This document shows, one piece after another, positions 1-7,589 of a stretch of 64,000 bases of DNA. Numbering within the stretch: the first letter of the stretch is position 1; each line of letters begins with the position of its first letter. The DNA is from Pseudomaricurvus sp033283335. GTDB taxonomy: Bacteria; Pseudomonadota; Gammaproteobacteria; Pseudomonadales; Cellvibrionaceae. Where the stretch lies: positions 124,001-188,000 of the forward strand of contig JAWMQP010000003.1 of assembly GCA_033283335.1 (NCBI GenBank), written 5' to 3'. A program made the translations under genes and the position numbers. Below the pieces are notes generated by a model, which saw only the letters and a program-made list of their open reading frames with translations, was not told where the DNA came from and made no database searches.

Positions 1-418
1 CACTCAGTACCAGGCCGATACCCAGAAAACGATTGGCGGTCAATCGCTCTCCCTGTAGCCAGATACTGCCAAGTGTGGTGAACAGTAGCATGCAGCTGGG
101 GGTCACCAGGCCAAAGTGGCTGGCACTGGAAAGTTTCAGGCCGTAACTGGCGGTTATCAAATAAGGCGCACCGGCGCCACAGACAATTACCAGCAGGGCC
201 AGGGGCGGTAACCCTTGCAACCCTTTTCGGAGCAGGAAGGGCAGCAGAAGTGCACCCGCGGTCAGGTAACGCACGCTGCTGACATCCACCGGGGTCAGGG
301 ATTGGTCCAGGCTGATTTTGGTGAAGATGGGGAAGGCTGCCCAAATCAATACGGTGATGACACCATAAATTACGCCAGTCATGGTGTGCGGCACATCGGC
401 GCGGGAGGCGGTCGCCAT
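1..418 (-). CDS. DMT/EamA-family transporter, partial (C-terminus outside window)
   Basis: Reading the minus strand from an ATG at 418 gives 139 codons that run off the left edge without a stop. The peptide starts MATASRADVPHTMTGVIYG and continues with alternating hydrophobic helices and the pattern TKISLDQ...PVDVSSVRYLTAG, typical of the first EamA half of 10-TM drug/metabolite exporters. About half of such a protein (usually 280-300 residues) is present. It lies 54 bp downstream of a LysR gene on the same strand, so the two may be co-transcribed. The substrate cannot be inferred. Confidence 0.8.
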   Translation of the reverse strand, partial: MATASRADVPHTMTGVIYGVITVLIWAAFPIFTKISLDQSLTPVDVSSVRYLTAGALLLPFLLRKGLQGLPPLALLVIVCGAGAPYLITASYGLKLSSASHFGLVTPSCMLLFTTLGSIWLQGERLTANRFLGIGLVLS

Positions 419-472
419 AATCTTTACTTCCTGGATGGCGTTGAAAGGCGGTTATTCTAGCGGAAAAGTCGC

Positions 473-1375
473 TCACTCCATACTGTTCAGCACCGGTTCC
501 AGTTCCTGTCTAAGATGTTCAACGAACAGTTGCGCTCGCAGGGAATGGGCTTGGGGATTGGTAATCAGATAGTACTCTTCGCTGGCGGGCAGATGTTCAT
601 CAAACAGGCTCACCAATTGCCCACTGACCAGCTCTCTGTGAACTTCCATACGATCGGCCAGGGCAATGCCGTAGCCGGCCTTGACCGCATCCAACACTAA
701 AAAGGATTCTTCCAGCAGCAATTGCTTAAATGCCGGCAGTGAAGTGATGCCCACCGCTTCAAACCAGCGCGGCCAGTTGTTGTGGCGATCGCACAGCAAG
801 GGATACTGTAGCAGCTCTTCCGGTGTGCGAATGGCTCTGTCGCCACTGAGCAAATTTGGATTGCAGACGGGAAAGTAACTTTCCCGAAACAGGGGCTCTA
901 CAGTGCGTTGGCTGACTTCGGGCAGGCCAAAGCAAATGGCGACGTCAATCTGGCTGTCGAGAGTCCGGGTTTTGGGGGGCAGGCTGCGCAATTGCAAGTT
1001 GATTTCCGGATAGCGCTGCGCAAACCGCCCCACAATATCCATAACCCAGGCGGAGGCGGAGGAGGGCGTTGCGGCAATGATCAGGTCACCACTAAGGGAG
1101 TCCGGATCGAGGGTCAAGGCACTGGTGGTGATCAAATCCAGCGCCTGTTGAACAGAGACCACCAGGCGTTGGCCGGCGTGTGTCAATGCCAGGCGATTGT
1201 GGCTGCGGTCAAACAGGGCTACACCCAGTTGGTTTTCCAGTTGTTTGACCTGGCGGCTCAAGGCGCCATGGGTAACCCCCAATTCTTCCGCAGCGCGACG
1301 CATATGGCAGTGTCGGGCGGTGGCTTCGAAGGCTCTCATGGCGTTCAGTGGTAAGTTTCTTCTGGTCAGTTTCAT
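473..1375 (-). CDS. LysR-family transcriptional regulator (GcvA-like)
   Basis: A 300-residue protein of normal LysR length. The winged helix-turn-helix is at about residues 8-67 (LPLNAMRAFEATARH, then AAEELGVTHGALSRQVKQLE), followed by a LysR substrate-binding domain to about residue 295. The opening around NAMRAFEATARH resembles the GcvA/AmpR subgroup, which is inference. It is divergent from the aminotransferase gene at 1785 and upstream of the DMT transporter gene, so either could be its target. The effector is unknown. Confidence 0.88.
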   Translation of the reverse strand: MKLTRRNLPLNAMRAFEATARHCHMRRAAEELGVTHGALSRQVKQLENQLGVALFDRSHNRLALTHAGQRLVVSVQQALDLITTSALTLDPDSLSGDLIIAATPSSASAWVMDIVGRFAQRYPEINLQLRSLPPKTRTLDSQIDVAICFGLPEVSQRTVEPLFRESYFPVCNPNLLSGDRAIRTPEELLQYPLLCDRHNNWPRWFEAVGITSLPAFKQLLLEESFLVLDAVKAGYGIALADRMEVHRELVSGQLVSLFDEHLPASEEYYLITNPQAHSLRAQLFVEHLRQELEPVLNSME

Positions 1376-1784
1376 GTCTGCGTGCTAAATGGCAAAGCCT
1401 TTGAGTTAAATAGTAAGTGTCTAACCCGAAAGGCCAGGTCTACTACAGGCCCGGCCACAGGGTTCCCTTTTGGGGCCGTCAGCCGCAGGGATGCGGCTGT
1501 CGAGCTCCATGGATGGATTCACGCGTGCCCCAAGAGGGAACCCTGTGGCCGGAGCCCCCGCTTAAGGACTCTTTTCATCAGGACTCTTTTTCACCAGGGC
1601 TATGAGTCTAAGTGCTTGGTCAGTTTATATCACCAGGATGGTAAAAATATATCGATTGTGGTGATTTTTTTGTCTGGGTAGACTTCCTGACTATCGACTA
1701 TTTCTTCAGATCGTCTATTCCTATTAGAGAGTTTGAGGCTAGACAGATCGTGACTCCCACAGAATGCATCAAAGGCGTAGTGCT
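1376..1784. other. Divergent intergenic region, lysR / aminotransferase
   Basis: This 409-bp spacer holds palindromic element copy 1 (1453-1550). It also holds a tandem imperfect 15/16-bp direct repeat beginning AGGACTCTTTT (1565-1579 and 1580-1595), and a weak stem ATCACC (1629-1634)/GGTGAT (1660-1665) followed by seven T residues. The right part, 1610-1740, is AT-rich and probably contains the promoters, but I see no convincing -35/-10 pair. The direct repeats could be regulator sites; this is inference. Confidence 0.5.
1453..1550 (-). repeat. Dispersed palindromic element, copy 1 (reverse orientation)
   Basis: The outer arms 1453-1467 and 1536-1550 are perfect 15-bp inverted repeats (GGCCACAGGGTTCCC and its complement). 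Inside, TTGGGGC (1470-1476) pairs with GCCCCAA (1527-1533). Read on the minus strand, the core carries a small hairpin TCCA-tcca-TGGA, the spacer GCTCGA, and a second hairpin CAGCCGCA-tccc-TGCGGCTG (1480-1499). The core matches copies at 3162, 4820 and 61066; the outer arms do not. Confidence 0.85.
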
Positions 1785-3137
1785 ATGACCCATATGATTT
1801 ACCCGCAAACCAACCACAAGGCCGTCGAGCAGTTAGTGATTGACCGCGCAGAAGGCGTTTACGTATACGACACCAGCGGCAAGCGCTACCTGGAGGGGCT
1901 GGCTGGTCTGTGGTGCACCTCACTGGGCTATGGCCACAAAGAACTGATCGAGACCATCAACGAGAGCTACTCGCGCTTGTCCTTCAGTCATATGTTCGGT
2001 GGCAAGTCTCACCCGCAGGGTATGGCTCTGGCCGATGCGTTGTCGGAGATGGTGCCGGTTGAGGATGCGCGCATTTTCTTCGGCAACTCCGGTTCTGACG
2101 CTAACGATACCCACATCAAGTTTTTGCGTTATTACTTCAACGCCATTGGTAAACCCGAGAAGCGTAAAATCATTACCCGAGAGCGCGCTTATCATGGTGT
2201 GACCGTGGCTTCAGGTTCTTTGACCAGTTTGCCGGCCAACCTGCAGCACTTTGACGCACCGCTGGAGGCGCTGGGAATCCTGCGAACCGACCACCCACAT
2301 TATTTCACCGGCCGCCAGGGCGATGAATCTGAAGCCCAGTTTGTCGATCGCATTACCGCTAACCTGGAAGCCATGATTCTGCGTGAAGGCCCGGAGACCA
2401 TCGCCGCCTTTATTGCCGAGCCCGTCACGGGTGCCAGTGGTGTGATCGTGCCACCCGCCGGTTACTACGAGAAGGTGCAGGCGATCCTGAACAAGTACGA
2501 CATCCTGTTCTGGGCAGATGAAGTGATTACCGGTTTTGGCCGTCTGGGCCAGGACTTCGGCTCCAACGCCATGGGCATTGAAAAGCCGGATATGATGAGT
2601 CTGGCCAAGCAGTTGTCTTCGGCCTATTTCCCCATCAGTGCGTCAGTGATTCGCGGTGATATGGTGGATGCGATCACTGAGCAGACGTCGAAAGTGGGTG
2701 TGTTTGGTCACGGCTACACTTACTCCGGTCATCCTGTGGGTTGTGCCGCGGCGTTGAAAGTGCTGGAAATTTACAAGCGTGACAATATGTTCGATCACGC
2801 TGCCAAGCTGGGTGGTTACCTGCAGGAGAAGCTGCAAAAATTTGCCGATCATCCGCTGGTGGGCGAAGTTCGCGGCAAGGGCATGGTCGGAGCGGTGGAG
2901 CTGGTTGCCAACAAAACCACCGGTCAAAGCTTTGAGAATGGTGCGATGGGGGCTTACGCCATTGGCCGTTGTCAGGAGCATGGTTTGATTCTGCGCGCCG
3001 TTGCGGGTAACAGTCTGGCGGTGTGTCCTCCATTGATTGTTAACGAAAGTCACATCGATGAAATTTGCGATACCCTCGGTAAGGTTCTGGACGAAACCCT
3101 GGCTCATGCAAACAGTCAGAATCTGATTAAAGGCTGA
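1785..3137 (+). CDS. Class III aminotransferase (PLP-dependent, omega-amino acid/amine type)
   Basis: About 450 residues, normal for the family. PLP-binding features are visible: WADEVITGFGR with Asp245, and MSLAKQLSS with the probable Schiff-base Lys275, 30 residues later as expected. GNSGSDAND and YHGVTVASGSLT are the phosphate-binding and substrate regions. I chose ATG 1785 because AAAGG lies nine bases upstream; an in-frame ATG at 1764 has no ribosome site. The next gene is a GabD-like dehydrogenase, so the pair probably turns an omega-amine or GABA into an aldehyde and then an acid. The exact amine (GABA, beta-alanine, putrescine) is not determined. Annotation pipelines often call this group 'aspartate aminotransferase family protein'. 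Confidence 0.88.
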   Translation: MTHMIYPQTNHKAVEQLVIDRAEGVYVYDTSGKRYLEGLAGLWCTSLGYGHKELIETINESYSRLSFSHMFGGKSHPQGMALADALSEMVPVEDARIFFGNSGSDANDTHIKFLRYYFNAIGKPEKRKIITRERAYHGVTVASGSLTSLPANLQHFDAPLEALGILRTDHPHYFTGRQGDESEAQFVDRITANLEAMILREGPETIAAFIAEPVTGASGVIVPPAGYYEKVQAILNKYDILFWADEVITGFGRLGQDFGSNAMGIEKPDMMSLAKQLSSAYFPISASVIRGDMVDAITEQTSKVGVFGHGYTYSGHPVGCAAALKVLEIYKRDNMFDHAAKLGGYLQEKLQKFADHPLVGEVRGKGMVGAVELVANKTTGQSFENGAMGAYAIGRCQEHGLILRAVAGNSLAVCPPLIVNESHIDEICDTLGKVLDETLAHANSQNLIKG

Positions 3138-3161
3138 TTTCTTACTTCTATCGTGCCAGCC

Positions 3162-3265
3162 GCCAGCTGGCCCTGACCTTTTGGGACACGCTGTGAATAC
3201 ATCCCTGTAAGCTCGACAGCCGCATCCCTGCGGCTGACGGTCCCAATAGGTCAGGACAAGCTGGC
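3162..3265 (+). repeat. Dispersed palindromic element, copy 2
   Basis: The outer arms GCCAGCT (3162-3168) and AGCTGGC (3259-3265) continue inward with CCTGACC/GGTCAGG and TTGGGAC/GTCCCAA. The core holds hairpin A TACA-tccc-TGTA, the spacer AGCTCGA, and hairpin B CAGCCGCA-tccc-TGCGGCTG, identical to hairpin B of copy 1. It lies in the 181-bp gap between the aminotransferase and gabD genes and could act as an attenuator or mRNA stabiliser; that role is inference. Confidence 0.85.
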
Positions 3266-3318
3266 TATCACTATTTCACTTCGTATCGACCGTTTCAATT
3301 TCAATAACAGGAATTTTT

Positions 3319-4776
3319 ATGCTGACCTTAAACCGCCCGGACTTGCTGGCCACTGCCTCTTACATTAACGGCCAGTGGTTGACCAACAGCGACGATAAAA
3401 TCGCCGTATCCAATCCTGCCACCAATGAGGTCATTGTTGAGATTGCCGGTGTCGGCGCGGCAGAAACGCGCAAAGCCATTGAATTTGCGGAGCAGGCGAT
3501 GCCGGCCTGGGCCGCAAAGCCCGCCAAAGAGCGCGCCAACATTTTGCGCAAGTGGTTTAACCTGATCATGGAAAACCAGGAGGATCTAGCGCGTATTCTG
3601 ACCGCCGAGCAGGGCAAAACCCTGGCCGAAGCGCGTGGCGAAATTGCCTACGGTGCGAATTACATCGAGTGGTTTGCCGAAGAGGCGAAGCGCATTGATG
3701 GCGATATCATTCCTGCGCCCAGCGGCGACAAGCGCATTATGGTGATCAAGCAGCCAGTGGGTGTGGTGGCTTCCATTACCCCGTGGAATTTCCCCAATGC
3801 CATGATCACTCGCAAGGCTGCGCCGGCGTTGGCTGCCGGTTGTACCTTTGTCGGTAAGCCTGCCTCGGAAACACCGCTGTCAGCGTTGGCACTGTGTGTG
3901 CTGGCGGAAGAGGCGGGCATTCCCGCGGGTGTGTTTAACATGGTGGTGGGCAAGAGCTCTCGTGAAATCGGCGGCGAGATGACGTCCAATCCGATCGTCC
4001 GCAAGCTGACCTTTACCGGTTCCACCCCTGTGGGCAAGGTGCTGATGGAGCAGTGTGCCGGCACCGTGAAAAAGACCTCGATGGAGTTGGGTGGCAACGC
4101 GCCATTTATCGTCTTCGAGGATGCGGATCTGGATGCGGCGGTTCAGGGTGCGTTGGCGTCGAAGTATCGCAACTCGGGTCAAACCTGTGTGTGCTCTAAC
4201 CGCATCCTGGTGCACGCCGATGTGCACGATGCGTTTGTGGAAAAACTGCATCATGCGGTGTCTCAATTCCAGTTGGGTGACGGCACCCAGGACGGGGTTA
4301 CCCATGGGCCGATGATTACTCACAAGGCAGTGCAGGATGTGACGGCCATGGTGGAGGATGCGGTGGCCAAGGGGGCCAAGCCTATTATTGGTGGTCAACC
4401 ATCGGCGCTGGGGTCTCACTTCTATGAGCCCACCATTCTGGTTGACGCGACTCCGGATATGCGGGTGTTCAAGGAGGAGATCTTCGGCCCCGTGGCGCCG
4501 GTGTTCAAATTCTCCAGTGAAGCCGAAGCCATTGCTATGGCCAACGATACCGAGTTTGGTCTGGCAGCGTATTTTTACACCAGGGATGTGGGCCGGATTT
4601 TCCGCGTCGGTGAGGCGTTGGAGTACGGCATTGTCGGCATCAACGAGGGCATTATCTCCAACGAGATGGCGCCGTTTGGCGGTGTGAAAGAATCCGGCAG
4701 TGGCCGTGAGGGTTCCAAGTACGGTATGGATGACTACCTGGAAATCAAGTACATGTGTTTGGGTGGCATTGCCTGA
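3319..4776 (+). CDS. gabD: NAD(P)-dependent succinate-semialdehyde dehydrogenase
   Basis: A 485-residue aldehyde dehydrogenase of standard length, strongly GabD-like. It shows TPWNFPNAMITRK (cofactor-binding Trp-Asn), FTGSTPVGK (Rossmann), MELGGNAPFIVF (general-base Glu) and GQTCVCSNR with nucleophile Cys290 and a second Cys at 292. The C-x-C pair is typical of GabD, where it can form a redox-sensitive disulfide. It oxidises succinate semialdehyde to succinate, the last step of GABA degradation. ATG 3319 has AGGA about seven bases upstream. The preceding aminotransferase would supply the aldehyde. Confidence 0.93.
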   Translation: MLTLNRPDLLATASYINGQWLTNSDDKIAVSNPATNEVIVEIAGVGAAETRKAIEFAEQAMPAWAAKPAKERANILRKWFNLIMENQEDLARILTAEQGKTLAEARGEIAYGANYIEWFAEEAKRIDGDIIPAPSGDKRIMVIKQPVGVVASITPWNFPNAMITRKAAPALAAGCTFVGKPASETPLSALALCVLAEEAGIPAGVFNMVVGKSSREIGGEMTSNPIVRKLTFTGSTPVGKVLMEQCAGTVKKTSMELGGNAPFIVFEDADLDAAVQGALASKYRNSGQTCVCSNRILVHADVHDAFVEKLHHAVSQFQLGDGTQDGVTHGPMITHKAVQDVTAMVEDAVAKGAKPIIGGQPSALGSHFYEPTILVDATPDMRVFKEEIFGPVAPVFKFSSEAEAIAMANDTEFGLAAYFYTRDVGRIFRVGEALEYGIVGINEGIISNEMAPFGGVKESGSGREGSKYGMDDYLEIKYMCLGGIA

Positions 4777-4819
4777 GTTTATTGGCCGTCTTAAATCTGT
4801 GCCGTGGCGGTCGGTCTCC

Positions 4820-4907
4820 CAGAGGGACCGGCTGGACACGCCGTAAATCCCTCCCTGGAGGCTTCACAGCGACATCCGTGTCGCTGAGAGTCCATCCGGT
4901 CCCTCTG
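4820..4907 (+). repeat. Dispersed palindromic element, copy 3
   Basis: Eighteen-base outer arms pair perfectly apart from one bulge/mismatch (CAGAGGGACCGG.TGGAC with GTCCA.CCGGTCCCTCTG). Hairpin B reads CAGCGACA-tccg-TGTCGCTG, which differs from copies 1 and 2 in both strands of the stem and stays paired. Hairpin A is weaker (TCC/GGA). It lies just downstream of gabD, between gabD and the TetR gene. Confidence 0.85.
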
Positions 4908-4985
4908 CGAGCCCACCTTCAGTTCCAATAATTCAGGTTATTCCGGCTGAATAATCCGGCAATAAAAAAGTTCTAAGGGGTTGTG

Positions 4986-5015
4986 TTGCTAACTTACCTA
5001 CCAGTAGGTTAGTAT
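4986..5015 (+). promoter_or_regulatory. tetR promoter with embedded operator
   Basis: TTGCTA (4986-4991) and TAGTAT (5010-5015) are separated by 18 bp. The spacer is almost filled by the near-palindrome CTTACCTACCAGTAGGTTAG (4993-5012). The same motif in inverted orientation occurs before the downstream oxidoreductase gene (5666-5681), which supports a shared operator for the TetR protein encoded between them. The predicted transcription start falls within a few bases of the ATG at 5024. Confidence 0.55.
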
Positions 5016-5023
5016 CCTGCTCC

Positions 5024-5602
5024 ATGCAAATACGCCTGAAAAACCGCAAGCAGCAAATCGTCGACTTGGCGCTGGAATTGTTACAAACCCACGGGTTTGA
5101 GAGCTTCAGCTACCAGGATCTGTCACGCCAGTTGGGTATTACCAAAGCCAGTATTCATCACCATTTTCCGAAAAAGGCGGATCTGGGGGTGGCGCTGTGC
5201 GAGGCGATCCAGAGCTGGCACGAGCGGGAATTTGCCCGCATCCAGCAGATGAGTGGCAGTGCCGAAGAGAAGTTGGACCAATACGTTCGCGGCACCCTGA
5301 AGTTTGCCTGTGGCGATACCAAGATTTGTCCGCTCAGCAGTTTGCAGGCGGATATTGCCTCTTTGCCTGAAGCCATGCGACCGGCTCTGAAACAGCTGGA
5401 CGATCACGAGTTGGATTTTATCGCCAGGCTGCTGGATGAGGGGCGTCAGAACGGGGAATTTCATTTCTCCGGCACCGCACGCGGGCAGGCAATTCTGTTT
5501 GTGCTGACCTGCAAAGGCGCTCTGCAGTATTCCCGTGTGCATGGTGGCGATGTCTTCGATGCCGCCATGTCGCAAATGAAAGCCCAGCTTCTGGGGCATT
5601 AA
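5024..5602 (+). CDS. TetR/AcrR-family repressor (NemR-like)
   Basis: A 192-residue TetR protein. The N-terminal helix-turn-helix covers about residues 8-55 (QQIVDLALELLQTHGFESFSY, then LSRQLGITKASIHHHFPKK); the rest is a helical ligand-binding domain of the NemR/AcuR type. No ribosome site precedes ATG 5024, and the predicted start site is almost at the ATG, so the message may be nearly leaderless. It precedes an Old Yellow Enzyme gene, like the E. coli nemR-nemA pair that responds to electrophiles. Shared operator motifs lie upstream of both genes. Cys residues are present at several places, but a redox-sensing role is inference. Confidence 0.88.
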   Translation: MQIRLKNRKQQIVDLALELLQTHGFESFSYQDLSRQLGITKASIHHHFPKKADLGVALCEAIQSWHEREFARIQQMSGSAEEKLDQYVRGTLKFACGDTKICPLSSLQADIASLPEAMRPALKQLDDHELDFIARLLDEGRQNGEFHFSGTARGQAILFVLTCKGALQYSRVHGGDVFDAAMSQMKAQLLGH

Positions 5603-5665
5603 CAACCGCAACATCAGTGATGGCTGTGACAGCACGGTTATCCTTGACTGCGTTTTAATAACCAT

Positions 5666-5681
5666 CCTACTGGTAGGTAAG
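5666..5681 (+). promoter_or_regulatory. Operator upstream of the OYE gene
   Basis: CCTACTGGTAGGTAAG is the exact reverse complement of the central 16 bases of the operator at 4993-5012. The shared dyad is ACCTAC-YR-GTAGGT, missing only the first A in this copy. A TTGACT -35-like hexamer lies at 5644-5649, so the operator would cover the -10 region. The most economical reading is repression of both genes by the TetR protein. Confidence 0.65.
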
Positions 5682-5710
5682 TGGGGTGAGCAACCGATGG
5701 AGATGTCTGA

Positions 5711-6826
5711 ATGAGTAATACCAACAGTTTGTTTCAGCCGTTTACGCTGGGTAATCTGGAACTGTCCAACCGGGTGGTGATGGCGCCCATGACTCGAGGA
5801 ATGTCACCCGGTAATGTGCCTAACGACGAAGTGGTGGAGTACTACCGTCGCCGCGCCGCCGGCGGTGTGGGGCTGATCATTACTGAGGGGACTTGCATTG
5901 GCCACAAGGCAGCATCCGGTTACCCCGATGTGCCGTCTATTTACGGTGCAGAGGCGCTGGCAGGTTGGAAGAAAGTTGTTGATGCCGTGCATGCGGAAGG
6001 TGGCAAGATTGCGCCACAGCTGTGGCACGTTGGGGCGATTCGCCGTCCAGGTATCCAGCCGGGTGGTGACACCCCGGGGTACGGCCCTTCCGGTATGGCC
6101 ATTCCCGGCAAAGTGACTGGCCATGCGATGACCAAAGAGGACATTCAAGAGGTCGTTGAGGCGTTTGCCCAGGCGGCCAAAGATGCGCAGGCGGTTGGCT
6201 TTGATGCCGTTGAAATTCACGGGGCCCATGGCTATCTGGTGGATCAGTTCTTCTGGGAAGGCACTAATCAGCGTGATGATGAGTACGGTGGCGATCTGGC
6301 TCAGCGTTCGCGTTTTGCCATTGAAATCATTAAGGCGATCCGAGCAGCAGTCGGTCCGGATTTCCCGATTATTTTGCGTTGGTCACAGTGGAAGCAACAA
6401 GAATACGGCGCGCGCCTGGTGCAAACCCCAGAAGCGTTGGAGGCATTCCTCAAGCCTTTGGCGGAAGCCGGTGTGGATATTTTTCACTGTTCCACACGTC
6501 GATTCTGGGAGCCTGAGTTTGAGGGCAGTGATCTGAATCTGGCGGGATGGACGCACAAGCTGACGGGTAAACCCTGTATTACCGTGGGCAGCGTTGGATT
6601 GAATGCCGAGTTTTTACCTCAACCCGGTTCCGGCTCAACCGATTTTCAGGCGGCAGAACCGGCCAGTCTGGATAATCTGTTGCATCGTATGGATAACGGC
6701 GAGTTCGATTTGGTGGCTGTAGGCCGAGCCTTGATTGCCAACCCCGATTGGGTTCTTAAGGTCAGGGAAGGTCAGCTGGCTGAGCTGAAAGCCTACGACA
6801 AAGCCTATTTGGAATCGTTGGTGTAA
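5711..6826 (+). CDS. NADH:flavin oxidoreductase, Old Yellow Enzyme family (NemA-like)
   Basis: A 371-residue TIM-barrel flavoprotein. LFQPFTLGNLELSNRVVMAPMTR is condensed here as the N-terminal FMN-binding strand, with the Thr after PM. The substrate-anchoring residues appear as HGAHGYLVDQFFW (His170, His173), and the C-terminal phosphate-binding region includes ITVGSVGL and VAVGRALIANPDW. Such enzymes reduce activated alkenes, nitro compounds or electrophilic quinones with NAD(P)H. The upstream TetR gene and shared operator suggest inducible detoxification. A hairpin terminator follows at 6868. Confidence 0.92.
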   Translation: MSNTNSLFQPFTLGNLELSNRVVMAPMTRGMSPGNVPNDEVVEYYRRRAAGGVGLIITEGTCIGHKAASGYPDVPSIYGAEALAGWKKVVDAVHAEGGKIAPQLWHVGAIRRPGIQPGGDTPGYGPSGMAIPGKVTGHAMTKEDIQEVVEAFAQAAKDAQAVGFDAVEIHGAHGYLVDQFFWEGTNQRDDEYGGDLAQRSRFAIEIIKAIRAAVGPDFPIILRWSQWKQQEYGARLVQTPEALEAFLKPLAEAGVDIFHCSTRRFWEPEFEGSDLNLAGWTHKLTGKPCITVGSVGLNAEFLPQPGSGSTDFQAAEPASLDNLLHRMDNGEFDLVAVGRALIANPDWVLKVREGQLAELKAYDKAYLESLV

Positions 6827-6867
6827 GCGGCTGCGCTGTTAGGAGTTCCTGGCTCTGGTCAAAAAGT

Positions 6868-6898
6868 AAACGCTGGGTACGGTATGTGCCCGGCGTTT
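6868..6898 (+). terminator. Hairpin downstream of the OYE gene
   Basis: AAACGCTGGG (6868-6877) pairs with CCCGGCGTTT (6889-6898) with one G-T pair and an 11-base loop. Only a short, interrupted T stretch follows, so termination is plausible but not certain. Confidence 0.5.
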
Positions 6899-7085
6899 GT
6901 CGTATTTAGGGAAGTAAAGTTTGTATCGGCTTGTAAAGTCTTGGTACGATGGCCACCCTCTGATCAAGTGTCCACTTGGTTAACAATCATAAACAACTGC
7001 TTGATTGACGACCCGATTTACGGTTAGTAACTTGAGATACTGCAATTCTGCGGTTAATCTCAATTCTGGTTCGCCTATACTTAGG

Positions 7086-7114
7086 TTGTCGCTAGAATAA
7101 GTCGTCAATAAAAT
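7086..7114 (+). promoter_or_regulatory. Promoter of the 7189 gene
   Basis: TTGTCG (7086-7091), a 17-bp spacer and TAAAAT (7109-7114) match sigma-70 well. This predicts a leader of about 68 bases before ATG 7189. The rest of the 362-bp gap 6827-7188 is AT-rich and shows nothing else besides the hairpin at 6868. Confidence 0.5.
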
Positions 7115-7188
7115 TGAATTCACTTAAATCGATCGTTGCTAACATTGCGCGTCGTTTAAAAAGATAGTCGTTTAATAGATACCACTCT

Positions 7189-7587
7189 ATGAAAAAACAT
7201 GTTGCTGTGCGCCTGAAATCTTATTACCACGGTGAGGCAGGATTTCAATACAATGGCGCAACTGTTGTTAATTCCGCGTTGGAAAAGCGCGACCCGGCAT
7301 TAAAAAATATCACGGAAGAATTACACAACCTGGGACTGGCGTTTGAGGTGGATGGCTGTTCACTGTTCTGGTTTCAAATTGAAGATGACCACAGCGTTGA
7401 GTTTTACCTGACGTTTAATGAAGTGGAAATCGCGTTTGAAAGCGATTGGTTTGAAGAGCAGAAATCCCGTATTCGCAGTAAGGCCGGCAACCAGTATTAC
7501 GATGCGTGTGCGGAAATTGCTCGCGACTTTGCCTTCAAGGATCAAAGCCGCTCGATTCAATACAAGGTGCGCAAGAAAGCGGCCTGA
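7189..7587 (+). CDS. Conserved-looking hypothetical protein, 132 aa
   Basis: I do not recognise this protein. It is soluble, with no signal peptide or membrane segment, mixed charge (a cluster of acidic and aromatic residues at about 55-90, a basic tail RKKAA), and a predicted alpha/beta content. Its own promoter is plausible (7086-7114), but no clear ribosome site precedes ATG 7189. Its stop codon is two bases from the end of the convergent sugar dehydrogenase gene. Upstream DNA is more AT-rich than the neighbours. Confidence 0.7.
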   Translation: MKKHVAVRLKSYYHGEAGFQYNGATVVNSALEKRDPALKNITEELHNLGLAFEVDGCSLFWFQIEDDHSVEFYLTFNEVEIAFESDWFEEQKSRIRSKAGNQYYDACAEIARDFAFKDQSRSIQYKVRKKAA

Positions 7588-7589
7588 TT

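Noticed and set aside
3880..4839. A 319-codon open frame antisense to gabD
   Set aside because: Shadow of gabD with Arg/His-rich composition and no recognised domain.
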